From a virus, in IMG/VR virus record IMGVR_UViG_3300036045_000005, positions 1 through 64,000 of that record: 64,000 nucleotides of DNA; one strand, given 5' to 3'. The notes under the pieces are model-generated. The model had not been told where the DNA came from and did not search any database. It saw nothing but the letters and a program-made list of their open reading frames with translations. The translations under genes were made by a program, and so were the position numbers. Below, in pieces: positions 37,922 to 47,979 of the stretch. Each line of letters starts with the position of its first letter. The first letter of the stretch is position 1.

Positions 37922-40405
37922 ATGAATGAAAAACGGCTAGGAATCCGAATCATCACCCAATACGACGGCAAGGGCGCAGGTCAAGCCGAGCAATCGGTCA
38001 AGGGCCTAAGCGGCGCCCTGGGCAATTTAGGGAAGATTAGCGCGGCCGTTGGCGGGGCGGGGCTGCTCCTCAAGATTGGGCGGGATGCCATTCAGACAGC
38101 CAGCAATATCGAGGAGATGCAGAGCAAGTTTAACGTCGTCTTTGGCTCCTCCGGCGATAGTGTCACCAGCCAGCTTGAACAATTTGGCGAGCAGGCTAAC
38201 CGTTCACTCTACGATTTACAGGGGTTTGCAGCCAGTTTCCAGGATACGTTTGTGCCGTTGGGCTTTGCCCGTGAACAGGCGGCGGAACTCTCTGTTGGCC
38301 TGACCAAACTGACCGAGGATTTAGCCAGCTTCAACAACCTGGCCTCTTCCGATGTAGCGGCCAACCTAAGCAGTGCGCTAGTGGGCAACCATGAGGCGGT
38401 GCGCTCCTTTGGTATTGTCATCACCGAGACAACGCTCAAAGCGGAACTGGCGGCCAACGGTTGGGATAATCTGACCGGCGCGGCGTTGGAGCAGGCCAAA
38501 GTCCAGGCGCGGCTGAACATCATCATGCGTTCCACAACGGACGCGCAAGGTGATGCGATTCGTACCTCTGATAGTTACGCCAACCAGGTGCGGGGTATGC
38601 AGGCGGCGTGGCAAGAGTTCCTGGCAACATTGGGCACGGCCGCTCTGCCAGTAGCAACGGCCGCCGTGCAAAATCTCGCTGAAGCAGCCAGACAGGTATC
38701 CACCGACATTAAACCATCCATCGCTGCCCTCACTGGCGAATATGGCAACGCTGTTGAGGAGATGATCGCCGACAACATCCAGGGCGCAAAGACGCTGGAG
38801 GATTTGGCGGCTGAGGGCGCGAAGCTATCCAGCACCTACAACATGCTGGGTGGCTTTGCTGGGCATGTGACTGGCACCCATCACCAGATGCGGGAGGGGA
38901 TTCTGGCGACCGGTCGTGCGATGGCGGCGCAGGCAGGTTCGTTTGGTGAGTTTGAGACGGCTGTTTCTTCCTTCACCGGTGTTGCCCGGCGCGAGTTTGA
39001 ACTGTATGTGGAGACGCTGGGAATGACGGTTGAGGAGTATTACAACCTGGTTCATGCGGCGGCGGCTGTCGAATCCAGCGACAAGGCCATGCTCACGGCC
39101 GCCCAGAATGTCGGCTACCAGATGGAGCAGAACAGTGAAACCCTGGCAACGGGTAGCGGTATGGCCCAGATGTATGCAGACAAAGCCATTGCTGCCGATG
39201 AAGCCTCCCGTAAGTTTGCCATTGGGCTGGAACAGCAGCGGCTGGCGACGATTGCCGCTAACACCGCTCTGGTGAGTGCATTTAACGCAACGGCCGAGCC
39301 CGTCCAGGCTTTCCTGGCAGCGCAACAACAATCCCTGGATGCTCAAGGTGAGTGGGTGACTTATACCCGGAATAACGCGGGGGAGATTGCCGACATTTCC
39401 GAGCAGTTGGCGGCCGACCTGACGGAAGACCAGCGCACAGCCTGGGAAGAAACCCTCAAGAACACAACCGAAGGTAGCGCGGAATGGCTGACTGCCTGGA
39501 AAGCGTTGCAAGCTGACCTGACCGCCACGCAACGAGCCGAACTGATCGCCCAACGTGCCGATCTAGAAGCGGCCGGTGAGACCGTCGGCTCTGCTTACAC
39601 CGGCAGCATTGAGGACATGCAGGCGGCCAAAGACGCGGCCATTGAAGCGAACAACGCGATTATCGCTTCTTACCAGCAGCTGGCCCTGGAGGGCAGCCTG
39701 GCCCTGGCGGAAGCATCGCCAGACCCGGAGGCGTTGCAGCGTACCTTAGATTATGCGGTGGCGATTGGGGCGATGAGCCAGGCGGAGGCGGACTTGCGAC
39801 TGGAAGCGGCGAATACCCGCCTGGAGATTGAGGCCCTGAATCAAAAGGTGGTGGAAGGCTCAATCACTACCGCAGACGCGGCCGTGATGTACGACGAGCT
39901 AACGTCCAGTCAGGGGCGGGCGGCGGATGCCTCCGGTCGGTTGACGGAAGAAGGGGCAAAAATCGGGGCTGGCTTTCTGGAATCACTGCCGGGCATTGAT
40001 CAGGTCATTGAACGCCTGAACGCCCTGGACGGCCGTCACGTGCGAACGACCGTAGAAACCAATTACGTTAGCACTGGCGAACCGGGAAAGGCGGCGGGCG
40101 GGGATAAAGATGAGGAGGTTGGCTCAACCACCGGTGGGGGCGGCCGGGCATTTGGTGGGCTGGTTTATCCCAACCGCTTATACACAGTTGGCGAACGTGG
40201 GCCGGAAGTGTTCATGCCTTCAACGGCTGGACACATCATCCCAAATCACAAATTGGGCGGGTTAGACATGGGCAGCATTAACGTCAACGGGCCGTTGATT
40301 GGTACCGTCATTCAACAACCAGGCGAATCAGCTACCGAACTGGCAAACCGCATTAGCCAGATATTGGCTAAACGTTCCCGGCAAATTCGGGTGGCAGGAG
40401 GGTAG
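37922..40405 (+). CDS. Tail tape measure protein
   Basis: 827 residues. Starts with a glycine-rich helical segment (AVGGAGLLLKIGRDAIQTAS) and the long IEEMQSKFNVVFGSSGD region typical of tape measure proteins, followed by long Ala-rich helices and a C-terminal GGLVYPNRLYTVGERGPEVF motif common to many. It sets tail length and is later ejected. No ribosome-binding site is seen between the terminator T-run and ATG 37922, which is odd for an abundant structural gene. Confidence 0.9.
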   Translation: MNEKRLGIRIITQYDGKGAGQAEQSVKGLSGALGNLGKISAAVGGAGLLLKIGRDAIQTASNIEEMQSKFNVVFGSSGDSVTSQLEQFGEQANRSLYDLQGFAASFQDTFVPLGFAREQAAELSVGLTKLTEDLASFNNLASSDVAANLSSALVGNHEAVRSFGIVITETTLKAELAANGWDNLTGAALEQAKVQARLNIIMRSTTDAQGDAIRTSDSYANQVRGMQAAWQEFLATLGTAALPVATAAVQNLAEAARQVSTDIKPSIAALTGEYGNAVEEMIADNIQGAKTLEDLAAEGAKLSSTYNMLGGFAGHVTGTHHQMREGILATGRAMAAQAGSFGEFETAVSSFTGVARREFELYVETLGMTVEEYYNLVHAAAAVESSDKAMLTAAQNVGYQMEQNSETLATGSGMAQMYADKAIAADEASRKFAIGLEQQRLATIAANTALVSAFNATAEPVQAFLAAQQQSLDAQGEWVTYTRNNAGEIADISEQLAADLTEDQRTAWEETLKNTTEGSAEWLTAWKALQADLTATQRAELIAQRADLEAAGETVGSAYTGSIEDMQAAKDAAIEANNAIIASYQQLALEGSLALAEASPDPEALQRTLDYAVAIGAMSQAEADLRLEAANTRLEIEALNQKVVEGSITTADAAVMYDELTSSQGRAADASGRLTEEGAKIGAGFLESLPGIDQVIERLNALDGRHVRTTVETNYVSTGEPGKAAGGDKDEEVGSTTGGGGRAFGGLVYPNRLYTVGERGPEVFMPSTAGHIIPNHKLGGLDMGSINVNGPLIGTVIQQPGESATELANRISQILAKRSRQIRVAGG

Positions 40406-42904
40406 ATGGGCTACATCGCATACCTAAAGCGCGGCGCAAAAACACTCCGGCTGGATGAAGCACCTTTCGAGGTGGATGCGGAGAGCTTCGTCCCGCCCGC
40501 CACGCAGGAAGAACCCTTGCTCGCCTTTGGCACAAGTGCGAACCGTTACGGTGGCAGCAACAAGGTGTCTGAACGGGCGTTTGATGTGGAGTTCAATTTG
40601 CCAGTGGTGGTGACAGGGCGGAGCGAAGCGGCCGTGCGCCTGAATGGGCAGCAGTTGGCTGCCTTCCTCGAGTCGGGCACAAAGGCTGATCCCGTTTTCT
40701 TCTGCTGGAAGGGCAATGATGATGTCTCGGTGGAGCCTCTTTGGGGGCAATACGGTGCGCCTGTTCGCTACGAGATTATTCACGCGGGCACACCTCAGGT
40801 AGATGATTTTTACCGCATGGGCGACCAGCGGAAGTATGCAGCGGGGTACAACGCAACGCTGCGGGTGAAGCCGTATGCTCAGGGCTTGCCGCAGCGATTT
40901 GGTAGTGCGGCAGGCGGGATTGTAGAAGACAATTTTGGCACGGCCGATGGCCGTTCGCGGGGGCTGATCATTCCAGAGGCCATCACGAATAAGTTCACAA
41001 ACTCAGTGTTTGGGCACTCAACATGGAACAACGGATGGACGGCCGGGAGTAGCCTGACGGCGACAGAGAACAATGACCCGGAATTTGTTCTACCGGGGAC
41101 GCGGGCCAGCGCCACACTGTTTAGCAACAGCACGTCCAACAATACATTTACCCAGTCCATTAACGTGGGCAACACCAACACCCATTGCCTCAGCGTTTAC
41201 GCCAAGAGACATGATGGCGGGGCGATTGATAGCAACCCTACGGAATTTTGGTTGTATTACAACAACCAGAAGCCAAGCTATACCTACACCTATCAGGCGA
41301 TAGGTAATGGCTGGTATCGGGTTTCCGTGACGGTAACAGGGATCAATTCGGCCGTTAATACTGGTGTTCAGGTGGTAAATGGGCAGAGCATCACCGTTGC
41401 CGGTTTCCAATTGGAGCAATTGGAATATCCAACCCCGCTTTGTTACGGCGATTTACTTGGCTGCGCCTGGTCGGGAACGGCCCACGCCAGTACATCTACC
41501 CGCACAGTTGCGCGGTGGCGAATTCCCGCACCCACTCTACTGTCTACCAATGCAGGCACATTGCGGGTTGTTGTTAAGATGTCTCAGGCTGATGATCGGC
41601 CGTTAGATGCCACATATTTCCATGACACGATTGGCGGTATGATCTTCGGTTTCAACAGCGGCGCAGCCACCTTTTTTTTCACGGATGGCACAAATACAGC
41701 CACCTCGTCGGCACAATCCTTTGACCAGGGGGATGTGCTAATTTTCCATTGCGTTTACAGCACCGGTCTGTTCGGAAGTGGTGGATTGCAGATTTACCGT
41801 GATGGCACGGAGATTGCCAGCGACAATACTTACACACCACGAGAGTTTGGCGATTATTTCTACCTCGGCACAACGGAAGTGGGGGGGTTCCCTGGCAACG
41901 ACACGTTCTCTGATTTCGCCATTTTCGACCGGGCGTTGACGGCCGGAGAGATTTTAGCCGATGCTACCAATATCAGTGCCTTCGTCAACGGCGGCGACGG
42001 CCTGGGGCAGTGCCTCTCGCCCATCCCCTGGTTGTGGACGGATGACGGCGACGATGTGCTAGAGGGCTGCGACGACAACTGGTGTGTTATTGGGGGAATA
42101 CCTGGCAACACACCCTCGTCGCGCCTGCAATTTGCTGCTAGCTACTCTACTCAGCTCTCAAATGCCCGTACATTTTGGCTAGACAACCTGCCCTTAGAAC
42201 AGTTTGTAAGCCCAATGGATAACAAGTTTTACGACCTATCTGGCGTGGCAGAAGCAGGCACGTGTGGAGGGGAGGCTGTGGCCGCCAATGTGGGTTCATC
42301 TGAGGGTGTGGTGGGTAATGCACAGGTGGCACGACCTGACCTGCTGAGGGGGAGAGACATTCAGGTGATTGCCCGGATGAGGGACATTGGTACGGCCGTT
42401 TGGGTCAAGTTCAGGCAAGGGCTGGGTAATGATGGCCTGGACACGGATTTTAAGCCCCTAACCACCGATACCACCTACCGGCTTTACGAGATCGGTCGTT
42501 CTTATTTTGCCAGTCCAGCAAAGATGATGGATGGGGTTATTGAGGAGGTGTTGGGCGGGGCCTCTAATACCGTTAAGATTGTTGCCAGGCGTGATTCTGG
42601 TTCGCCTGCGTTGTATATTGATTACCTTGCCCTGTTGTTTAACGCCATGAAGTTGGTGGACAGGGTAGGCAACAACATCACCATCTTTTACGACAACGGT
42701 AAGGCGGTTACAAGTTCATCCACATCTTTGCCCCTGACTTTTAACGGTAACAGTGTGGAGGTATACGGCCGTTCTCTGGAGCTGCATCCCCATAAATACA
42801 ACATTATCAATTGGTATCCTGGCGACAACACTACCGCGCCAGCGATTACCGTGACCTGGACTTTCCGGGGAATTTGGATAACGCCCCTTTGGTCAATTCA
42901 CTAA
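40406..42904 (+). CDS. Distal tail protein fused to carbohydrate-binding-like domains
   Basis: 832 residues. The first 160 residues (beta-rich, around FEVDAESFVPPATQEEPLLAF) resemble a distal tail protein. The middle has a domain like those in surface glycan-binding proteins (WLYYNN...GNGWYRVSVTVTG, residues about 280-345) and a LamG-like jelly roll (GTLRVVVKMSQADDR ... LQIYRDGTEIA ... FSDFAIFDRALTAGEI). Probably binds the host surface. Starts one base after the tape measure stop. Confidence 0.72.
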   Translation: MGYIAYLKRGAKTLRLDEAPFEVDAESFVPPATQEEPLLAFGTSANRYGGSNKVSERAFDVEFNLPVVVTGRSEAAVRLNGQQLAAFLESGTKADPVFFCWKGNDDVSVEPLWGQYGAPVRYEIIHAGTPQVDDFYRMGDQRKYAAGYNATLRVKPYAQGLPQRFGSAAGGIVEDNFGTADGRSRGLIIPEAITNKFTNSVFGHSTWNNGWTAGSSLTATENNDPEFVLPGTRASATLFSNSTSNNTFTQSINVGNTNTHCLSVYAKRHDGGAIDSNPTEFWLYYNNQKPSYTYTYQAIGNGWYRVSVTVTGINSAVNTGVQVVNGQSITVAGFQLEQLEYPTPLCYGDLLGCAWSGTAHASTSTRTVARWRIPAPTLLSTNAGTLRVVVKMSQADDRPLDATYFHDTIGGMIFGFNSGAATFFFTDGTNTATSSAQSFDQGDVLIFHCVYSTGLFGSGGLQIYRDGTEIASDNTYTPREFGDYFYLGTTEVGGFPGNDTFSDFAIFDRALTAGEILADATNISAFVNGGDGLGQCLSPIPWLWTDDGDDVLEGCDDNWCVIGGIPGNTPSSRLQFAASYSTQLSNARTFWLDNLPLEQFVSPMDNKFYDLSGVAEAGTCGGEAVAANVGSSEGVVGNAQVARPDLLRGRDIQVIARMRDIGTAVWVKFRQGLGNDGLDTDFKPLTTDTTYRLYEIGRSYFASPAKMMDGVIEEVLGGASNTVKIVARRDSGSPALYIDYLALLFNAMKLVDRVGNNITIFYDNGKAVTSSSTSLPLTFNGNSVEVYGRSLELHPHKYNIINWYPGDNTTAPAITVTWTFRGIWITPLWSIH

Positions 42905-45396
42905 TGAGCGACTTAACCCTGGCTGCCTTCCAGAAGTTCAGCACTACGCCTCGCCTCGAGCCGGCCAACGACCTGGACGATGCCTCTATCACCCATTTGG
43001 CGCGGGGGCTGCAAGGGCCAGCCGAAGCGGAACTGTTTATCCCGCGTGAGGTAGAGACACCCTTGCTGCTAAACGGAAGTGACCGGCTGGTGATTTATGA
43101 CGGGCAGACGGCCGTGCATGAAGGCATGGTGACTGGGCGCGGCTTCCAAATGGGGCAGGGGGCAGAACAAGGCGTGAGCATCGAAGCCCCTGGCTTTTGG
43201 GGGGCACTGCTGGCACGGCGCACGATTGATAAACGCTGGGCGGATAACAGACTGACGGAAGAAATCTGGACGGAAGACCTAAATGCGCAGACGAGCAAGT
43301 TTCGCCTGAACCGCCAGCATTTTCGGCTGGTCTTTACGCCTGTAAATGGCGAGAGCTACGTGGACGGAGATATGTACGCGGTGAGTTACGGTATGCCGTC
43401 CGGCGAAACTATTAAGAAGGTGGTTTTTTCTTACGAATTTAGCGAGGTGGCCGTCTTGTCGCCTGCGGCCGCCCGCCATAACGACGACGCGGATAATGCC
43501 AACACGTTCACCGATTTGCCCACCGCTATTGACGGCGATCCAGGTACTGGCCCCAATGTCACCCTTTCTTCGGACGATTATTTGTATATCCGGGTGCCTA
43601 AAGATGTAGAGGCTGATGGTCTCCGGTTCAATGTGGGCAGTAGTGTCAACAACAACGCGGCCACTATGGGCCTGGAGAAATATACGGGCAAGCCACGAGA
43701 CAACACCCCGCTTTCCGCCCAACATAACAACGGCGGCGCGTTCACCGTGTTAACCAACGCCTTTGACAACAACGCAGGCACGAGTGTCAACGTCACCCTG
43801 ACCAAAGATGATTATCTCTATATCCGTTCCCACACGGCGCAAATTCGCGGCCTACGTTTCGATCTAGGAGGAACGGTAAACACCAACGAAGCCCGTCTAC
43901 GGGTGCAGCGATACAACGCGGATACTGGCGGTTGGACATCTATTACACCGGAAGAGAATCAGGTGGAGAGTAAAGGCACCAATGACATGATGCCGTTCAC
44001 CAAAGACGGTTCGCTTCTGTGGTCTGAGGATGTGGTTACTGGGGCAACAACGGTGAATGGCATGGCCGGATTGTGGTGGCGGATCACGCCATCGGCTGAC
44101 CTGACGGCCGTCACCATCAACGAGATTTATGTGCTGACGGGTTGGGAGAGTGTGACGATTGCCGATGGCACGGCCTCAGGCGGGGCAACGCTGGCCCAAG
44201 ACGGTGACATTACCTTTACTTATGCAGCGGACTGGAAAGAGATTCGGATCAACGACGAGCGCGGGTTCTGGTTGCGCTTACGGCCGTCGGCCACGCTGGA
44301 TGCCGTCACCTTCCTGGAAATCGAACTGCTAGATCGGCAAGAATGGGAGTTGCGCCTGCGTGATCGGGGTGCAGGCACTACGATATGGAATGTGACGGCC
44401 GATGATTCAGACACGGCCACTCTAACCATTATTGCTCCCACAACCCCCCTGTATTTTGAGTTTATCTCACGAGGCAACCAACGTGGCTATGGCAATGGCA
44501 CCGTTTTTGCCAGCCTGGTTAGCCTCACCGTTTACTCGGAAACATCAGACATTAACCTGACCGAGATTGCGCGGGACTGTATTGATACCCTGTCGGCCGA
44601 AGGTGTGTTGAATAGCACCGAGGTGTATCTCAATGCACCAGCCTCTCCCCTGGCTCTGGAACCATTTCATACGGTGGGGCCAGAAAGTTGGGCCTCTATT
44701 TTATCTCGTGCTGCCTCATTCGGTGACGAAGATGGCAATGAATGGCGAGTTTATCTCCGGCCGTCTGATGATGCACCTACCCCTGACGGCCGTCCCGTGC
44801 TGGCGGTGTCGCAATACCCGGCATTGACTGAAGCAGCTTACGCGGTGACACCAGAGGAACTGGAGGCATCAGTTGAAATTATCCAGGACTTTGCCTCACT
44901 GGTGAATATGGTGGTCGTGCGCTACACAGAAGATGGTGAGGGTAGCGGCTACGTTGAATTTGAGGATGAGGCCAGCATTGAGAAATGGGGAGAGTTTCAC
45001 CTGGATAGTCCATTGGATATTGGGTTTGCTTCCGACTCTACTGCCATCGGGATTGGCACTCGTTATCTGGCGGCGCACAAAGACCCGAAGTTCATTGTTT
45101 CTGGGCCACTGCGAATGAAGGGTTACATCCGCAATGAGGGTGGTGGGCAAACGCCTGTCGCCCAAATCAAGGCGGGGGTGAACATTCGCCTGGAGAACTT
45201 CCTGGAAGACGTGGCCCAGGTCAGCGGGGCGGGGCTGACCTTCCGCATTACGCGAGTGACGTATGACGATGTGACGGAGACGGCCGAGATTTATACCGGG
45301 TTGGTGCCAGATGCAATTGAGATATTACTGGCGCAGCAGGCATTGGGGCTGGCGGCCGTTGTTGGCGGTCAGCCAGACCAAAGGGCATGGCGATAA
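42904..45396 (+). CDS. Tail hub / baseplate protein with internal repeats
   Basis: 830 residues from ATG 42904, overlapping the previous stop; the frame back to 42811 shadows that gene. Two repeats of about 75 residues are visible around 43470-43680 and 43720-43910 (each with ...NDAFT.L..A.D...GT..NVTL..DDYLYIR...GLRF). The C-terminal part (LVNMVVVRYTEDGEGSGYVE ... EKWGEF) is typical of siphovirus hub proteins. It likely forms the tail tip and presents sugar-binding domains. Confidence 0.7.
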   Translation: MSDLTLAAFQKFSTTPRLEPANDLDDASITHLARGLQGPAEAELFIPREVETPLLLNGSDRLVIYDGQTAVHEGMVTGRGFQMGQGAEQGVSIEAPGFWGALLARRTIDKRWADNRLTEEIWTEDLNAQTSKFRLNRQHFRLVFTPVNGESYVDGDMYAVSYGMPSGETIKKVVFSYEFSEVAVLSPAAARHNDDADNANTFTDLPTAIDGDPGTGPNVTLSSDDYLYIRVPKDVEADGLRFNVGSSVNNNAATMGLEKYTGKPRDNTPLSAQHNNGGAFTVLTNAFDNNAGTSVNVTLTKDDYLYIRSHTAQIRGLRFDLGGTVNTNEARLRVQRYNADTGGWTSITPEENQVESKGTNDMMPFTKDGSLLWSEDVVTGATTVNGMAGLWWRITPSADLTAVTINEIYVLTGWESVTIADGTASGGATLAQDGDITFTYAADWKEIRINDERGFWLRLRPSATLDAVTFLEIELLDRQEWELRLRDRGAGTTIWNVTADDSDTATLTIIAPTTPLYFEFISRGNQRGYGNGTVFASLVSLTVYSETSDINLTEIARDCIDTLSAEGVLNSTEVYLNAPASPLALEPFHTVGPESWASILSRAASFGDEDGNEWRVYLRPSDDAPTPDGRPVLAVSQYPALTEAAYAVTPEELEASVEIIQDFASLVNMVVVRYTEDGEGSGYVEFEDEASIEKWGEFHLDSPLDIGFASDSTAIGIGTRYLAAHKDPKFIVSGPLRMKGYIRNEGGGQTPVAQIKAGVNIRLENFLEDVAQVSGAGLTFRITRVTYDDVTETAEIYTGLVPDAIEILLAQQALGLAAVVGGQPDQRAWR

Positions 45397-45593
45397 TGAA
45401 ACGATGTAGATGGCCACTACTGTCATTGATTGCGTTGATAGCGATATTGGTTCTGCTCCTGGCTCAGGCACAGGCAAGTGTACGGCCGCGACTGTGGCTG
45501 ATTGATCCCGGCGAAACGCGGCAGATTGGTTGTGCGGATGGCAGCCGGCCGGCCGTTGAGCAGAACGGCCGACTGTTTGCGAGTTGTCCATGA
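45396..45593 (+). CDS. Small exported or membrane protein
   Basis: 65 residues (or 68 from ATG 45387). A strong N-terminal hydrophobic segment (LLSLIALIAILVLLLAQAQA) ends in AQA, a likely signal cleavage site. Two Cys in the mature part (IGCADG and SCP). Overlaps the neighbour on each side. Perhaps a lysis accessory. Confidence 0.6.
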   Translation: MKRCRWPLLSLIALIAILVLLLAQAQASVRPRLWLIDPGETRQIGCADGSRPAVEQNGRLFASCP

Positions 45594-45682
45594 CTTTGAT
45601 CGTTTGCCCTTTCCTCCTTCTGCTTTTCTTGAGCAGCACATACCTGTTCTGGCGATTTGGGAAATGGCTATTCAGGGCATGA
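45590..45682 (+). CDS. 30-residue membrane mini-protein
   Basis: ATG 45590 overlaps the TGA of the previous gene (ATGA). The product is almost one membrane helix (VCPFLLLLFLSSTYLFW) with a basic end (RFGKWLFRA). Size and charge resemble holin-like or antiholin-like peptides. Tight overlap favours a real gene. Confidence 0.45.
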   Translation: MTLIVCPFLLLLFLSSTYLFWRFGKWLFRA

Positions 45683-45706
45683 GGTAATTGACAACCGGAG
45701 ATTATT

Positions 45707-46792
45707 ATGGCGTTTACGATTCCAAATGAAGCCGACGCTTTTAATGCAGACCAGGCTGAACCGGACAAGGTAGACCTGGACATATTAGTGGCAGGCTACA
45801 TCAATAACGGTGTGATCAACGGCTGTGCTGTTTCTGCACAAGGCTCACCCAATATGACGGTGGCGGTGGCGGCCGGGCAGGTTTGCGTGGATGGTTATTT
45901 TCCGTTTATCGCAGCGGCTAATGTCACCATTACGACGGCTCACAGTACCAACCCGCGCATTGATTTAATTTGTGCTGATTACAATGCCGGACTTTCGGCC
46001 GTGGCGGGAACGGCGGCCGCTTCGCCTGTGCTTCCGGCCGTGCCTGCTAATAATATCTGTCTGGCGGCCGTTTACGTTCCTGCCGCAGACACGACCATTG
46101 AAAATAATCAGATAACCGACAAACGAGTTTTTGTCCTCAATAGATTTGATGAGCAGGCAGAGTTTAATGCCGGATCAACAGAGACGGGCGAGATAGGCGA
46201 ATTGTGCTGGGGCGCGACGGCCGCAGGTACATCGAATAATTCGCCGATCACGGGCACGGCAAAACATCCAGGCGTACTCAGGTTGCAGACGGGAACTACA
46301 TCCGGGAACAACTCCCGCATCCATCCAGCAAACAGCGCAACAACGGCAACACTTATACCAACTGATATAGCCCGCATGAGATGGATCATCTCACCGGGCA
46401 CAGTAACCACTTCCACGATCAAACTTGGTTTTGGTGTTGATCTTTCAGTGGCCACGGCTGGGGCCCTGGGATCGGCCGGGGCCTGGTTTGAGTATGATTC
46501 GGCCACCAATGCAAACTGGCGCACGGTCACGCGCCAGGCCAGCACCAGCACCACGAATACCAGCAGTGTGGCCGTCACTGCCTCAAATTGGTACGACCTG
46601 GAGATGGTGCGCTTACAGAACGGAAACTGGCAATTTGTGATCAACAAAACAATTGTCGCTACGCACAGCGCGAATTTACCGACAACGGCCAGCCTGGCCG
46701 GTGCTCTCGTGCAGACAGGTACAAGCGCGGCCCGAATCGTAGATGTTGACTTCTACGGCGCGAATTTCAAATTGGGGCAACGGTATACATAA
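45707..46792 (+). CDS. Tail fibre or receptor-binding-like protein
   Basis: 361 residues. The N-terminal 150 residues (VDLDILVAGYINNGVINGCA, AGQVCVDGYFPFIAA) match a base module used by many tail fibre proteins. The C-terminal half (TSTIKLGFGVDLSVATAG ... SNWYDLEMVRLQNGNWQFVINK) is a jelly-roll-like binding domain. CGGAG precedes the ATG. Confidence 0.7.
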   Translation: MAFTIPNEADAFNADQAEPDKVDLDILVAGYINNGVINGCAVSAQGSPNMTVAVAAGQVCVDGYFPFIAAANVTITTAHSTNPRIDLICADYNAGLSAVAGTAAASPVLPAVPANNICLAAVYVPAADTTIENNQITDKRVFVLNRFDEQAEFNAGSTETGEIGELCWGATAAGTSNNSPITGTAKHPGVLRLQTGTTSGNNSRIHPANSATTATLIPTDIARMRWIISPGTVTTSTIKLGFGVDLSVATAGALGSAGAWFEYDSATNANWRTVTRQASTSTTNTSSVAVTASNWYDLEMVRLQNGNWQFVINKTIVATHSANLPTTASLAGALVQTGTSAARIVDVDFYGANFKLGQRYT

Positions 46793-47619
46793 TGGCTACT
46801 TTTGTCTTACGCAAGTCGGGAGGTGGCTCTACTCTGCGCGGTGGGGACGGGCTGAGAGGGGCGGCTGGAGGTGGTGATGTGTCCATCACCCTGGACACGC
46901 TCACGTTGGCGGGTACGGCCGTCTCACTGACAGTTGTGCCCGGCGCAGTTTCCTTAGCGATGGATACCTTGACGCTGGCCGGTTCTGTGGAAGATTTAAG
47001 CGTCATTCCTGGTGCCGTTTCTGTGCTGCTGGATGTGCTGACGCTGGCGGGCAACGTAGAGAATTTGACCGTCTTGCCCGGTGCGGTGGCTATTCTCCTG
47101 GACGTGCTGACCTTAGCCAGTTCGGTGCCGGACTTGGTGGTGAGTACCGCCGTCTCCATTCTTTTAGACCCCCTTACGCTTGCTAGTAGCGTGGAAGACC
47201 TGAATGTATTGGCCGTTACCATTATCTTCCTGAACAGCCTGTTGCTGACCAGTACCCTGCCTGATTTGACCGTTGTGCCAGGCGGCATTGCCACTTTACT
47301 GGATGTGTTGACTTTAGCCAGCACTTTACCAGACCTAACGGTGAGTACGGCCGTTTCTATTCTGCTGGATTCCCTTACCCTGGCGGGCACGCTGCCAGAC
47401 CTGACCGTTGCGCCCGGCGCGGTGGCGGTCTTGCTGGATAGCCTAACGCTGGCAAGCAGCGTTGAGGATTTAACAGTAGCCATAGGCGTGATGGCCGTCA
47501 TTACCGCTTTTGGCACGGTGACATCGCCGCGACGGACAGGCATGGTTATTTCACCGGCCAGAAGTGGCGAAGTGGAATCGCCGCGACGAGTGGGCACGGT
47601 GATTACCCAGGAGCATTAA
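46792..47619 (+). CDS. Protein with nine 21-24-residue leucine/valine repeats
   Basis: 275 residues. After a Gly-rich start, nine units of the form V(S/A)xLLDxLTLAsxvxDLtVxPGA run from about 30 to 237. Four short units (GTVTSPRRT, GMVISPARS, GEVESPRRV, GTVITQEH) close the protein. The regular hydrophobic pattern predicts a beta-solenoid or stacked fold. It lies among tail fibre genes and may form a rigid fibre or cap. I know no named family. Confidence 0.72.
   Translation: MATFVLRKSGGGSTLRGGDGLRGAAGGGDVSITLDTLTLAGTAVSLTVVPGAVSLAMDTLTLAGSVEDLSVIPGAVSVLLDVLTLAGNVENLTVLPGAVAILLDVLTLASSVPDLVVSTAVSILLDPLTLASSVEDLNVLAVTIIFLNSLLLTSTLPDLTVVPGGIATLLDVLTLASTLPDLTVSTAVSILLDSLTLAGTLPDLTVAPGAVAVLLDSLTLASSVEDLTVAIGVMAVITAFGTVTSPRRTGMVISPARSGEVESPRRVGTVITQEH
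46879..47500 (+). repeat. Nine tandem repeats coding for a solenoid-like protein
   Basis: Units of 63-72 bases encode the LDxLTLA...DLTV pattern. Third-codon positions differ between copies, so repeats are old and kept by selection rather than recent expansions. Confidence 0.75.
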
Positions 47620-47979
47620 ATGGCAGACAAACCAGTAGACCAGGTGGTTGGATTGCAGACGTTGACATTGCGCGGGCAGGTGATGGCGGTGGGGTCACGG
47701 CCGCCGGTGTTGGTTGACACGGCCGTTCGCGCCTACAAAAAGCGCGTCTTCACCGATGAGCAGTGGGCGTACCTGAACACACGTAGTACGGTCGATTTGC
47801 AGCACCGTATCAGGCAGGGTTTCCTGCTAATCTGGCTGCTGCGACGGCCGGAGATGATGAATATGGTGAAGGGTGAGGCGGATCGGGTTAGCTCTAACCT
47901 GTGTTACCAGATTGAGGCGATCTGCCAGATTATCAAAAGTCGTGGAGGACAAGATGAACATCAACGATTTATCAGTTGA
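47620..47979 (+). CDS. Hypothetical protein
   Basis: 119 residues, starting directly at the previous stop. Contains RIRQGFLLIWLLRRPEMMNM, one amphipathic or short membrane helix. No family recognised. Overlaps the next gene by 26 bases. Confidence 0.6.
   Translation: MADKPVDQVVGLQTLTLRGQVMAVGSRPPVLVDTAVRAYKKRVFTDEQWAYLNTRSTVDLQHRIRQGFLLIWLLRRPEMMNMVKGEADRVSSNLCYQIEAICQIIKSRGGQDEHQRFIS

Noticed and set aside
42811-42903. Upstream extension of the tail hub gene
   Set aside because: It overlaps the previous gene in another frame; ATG 42904 overlapping the stop codon is the usual junction in this genome.
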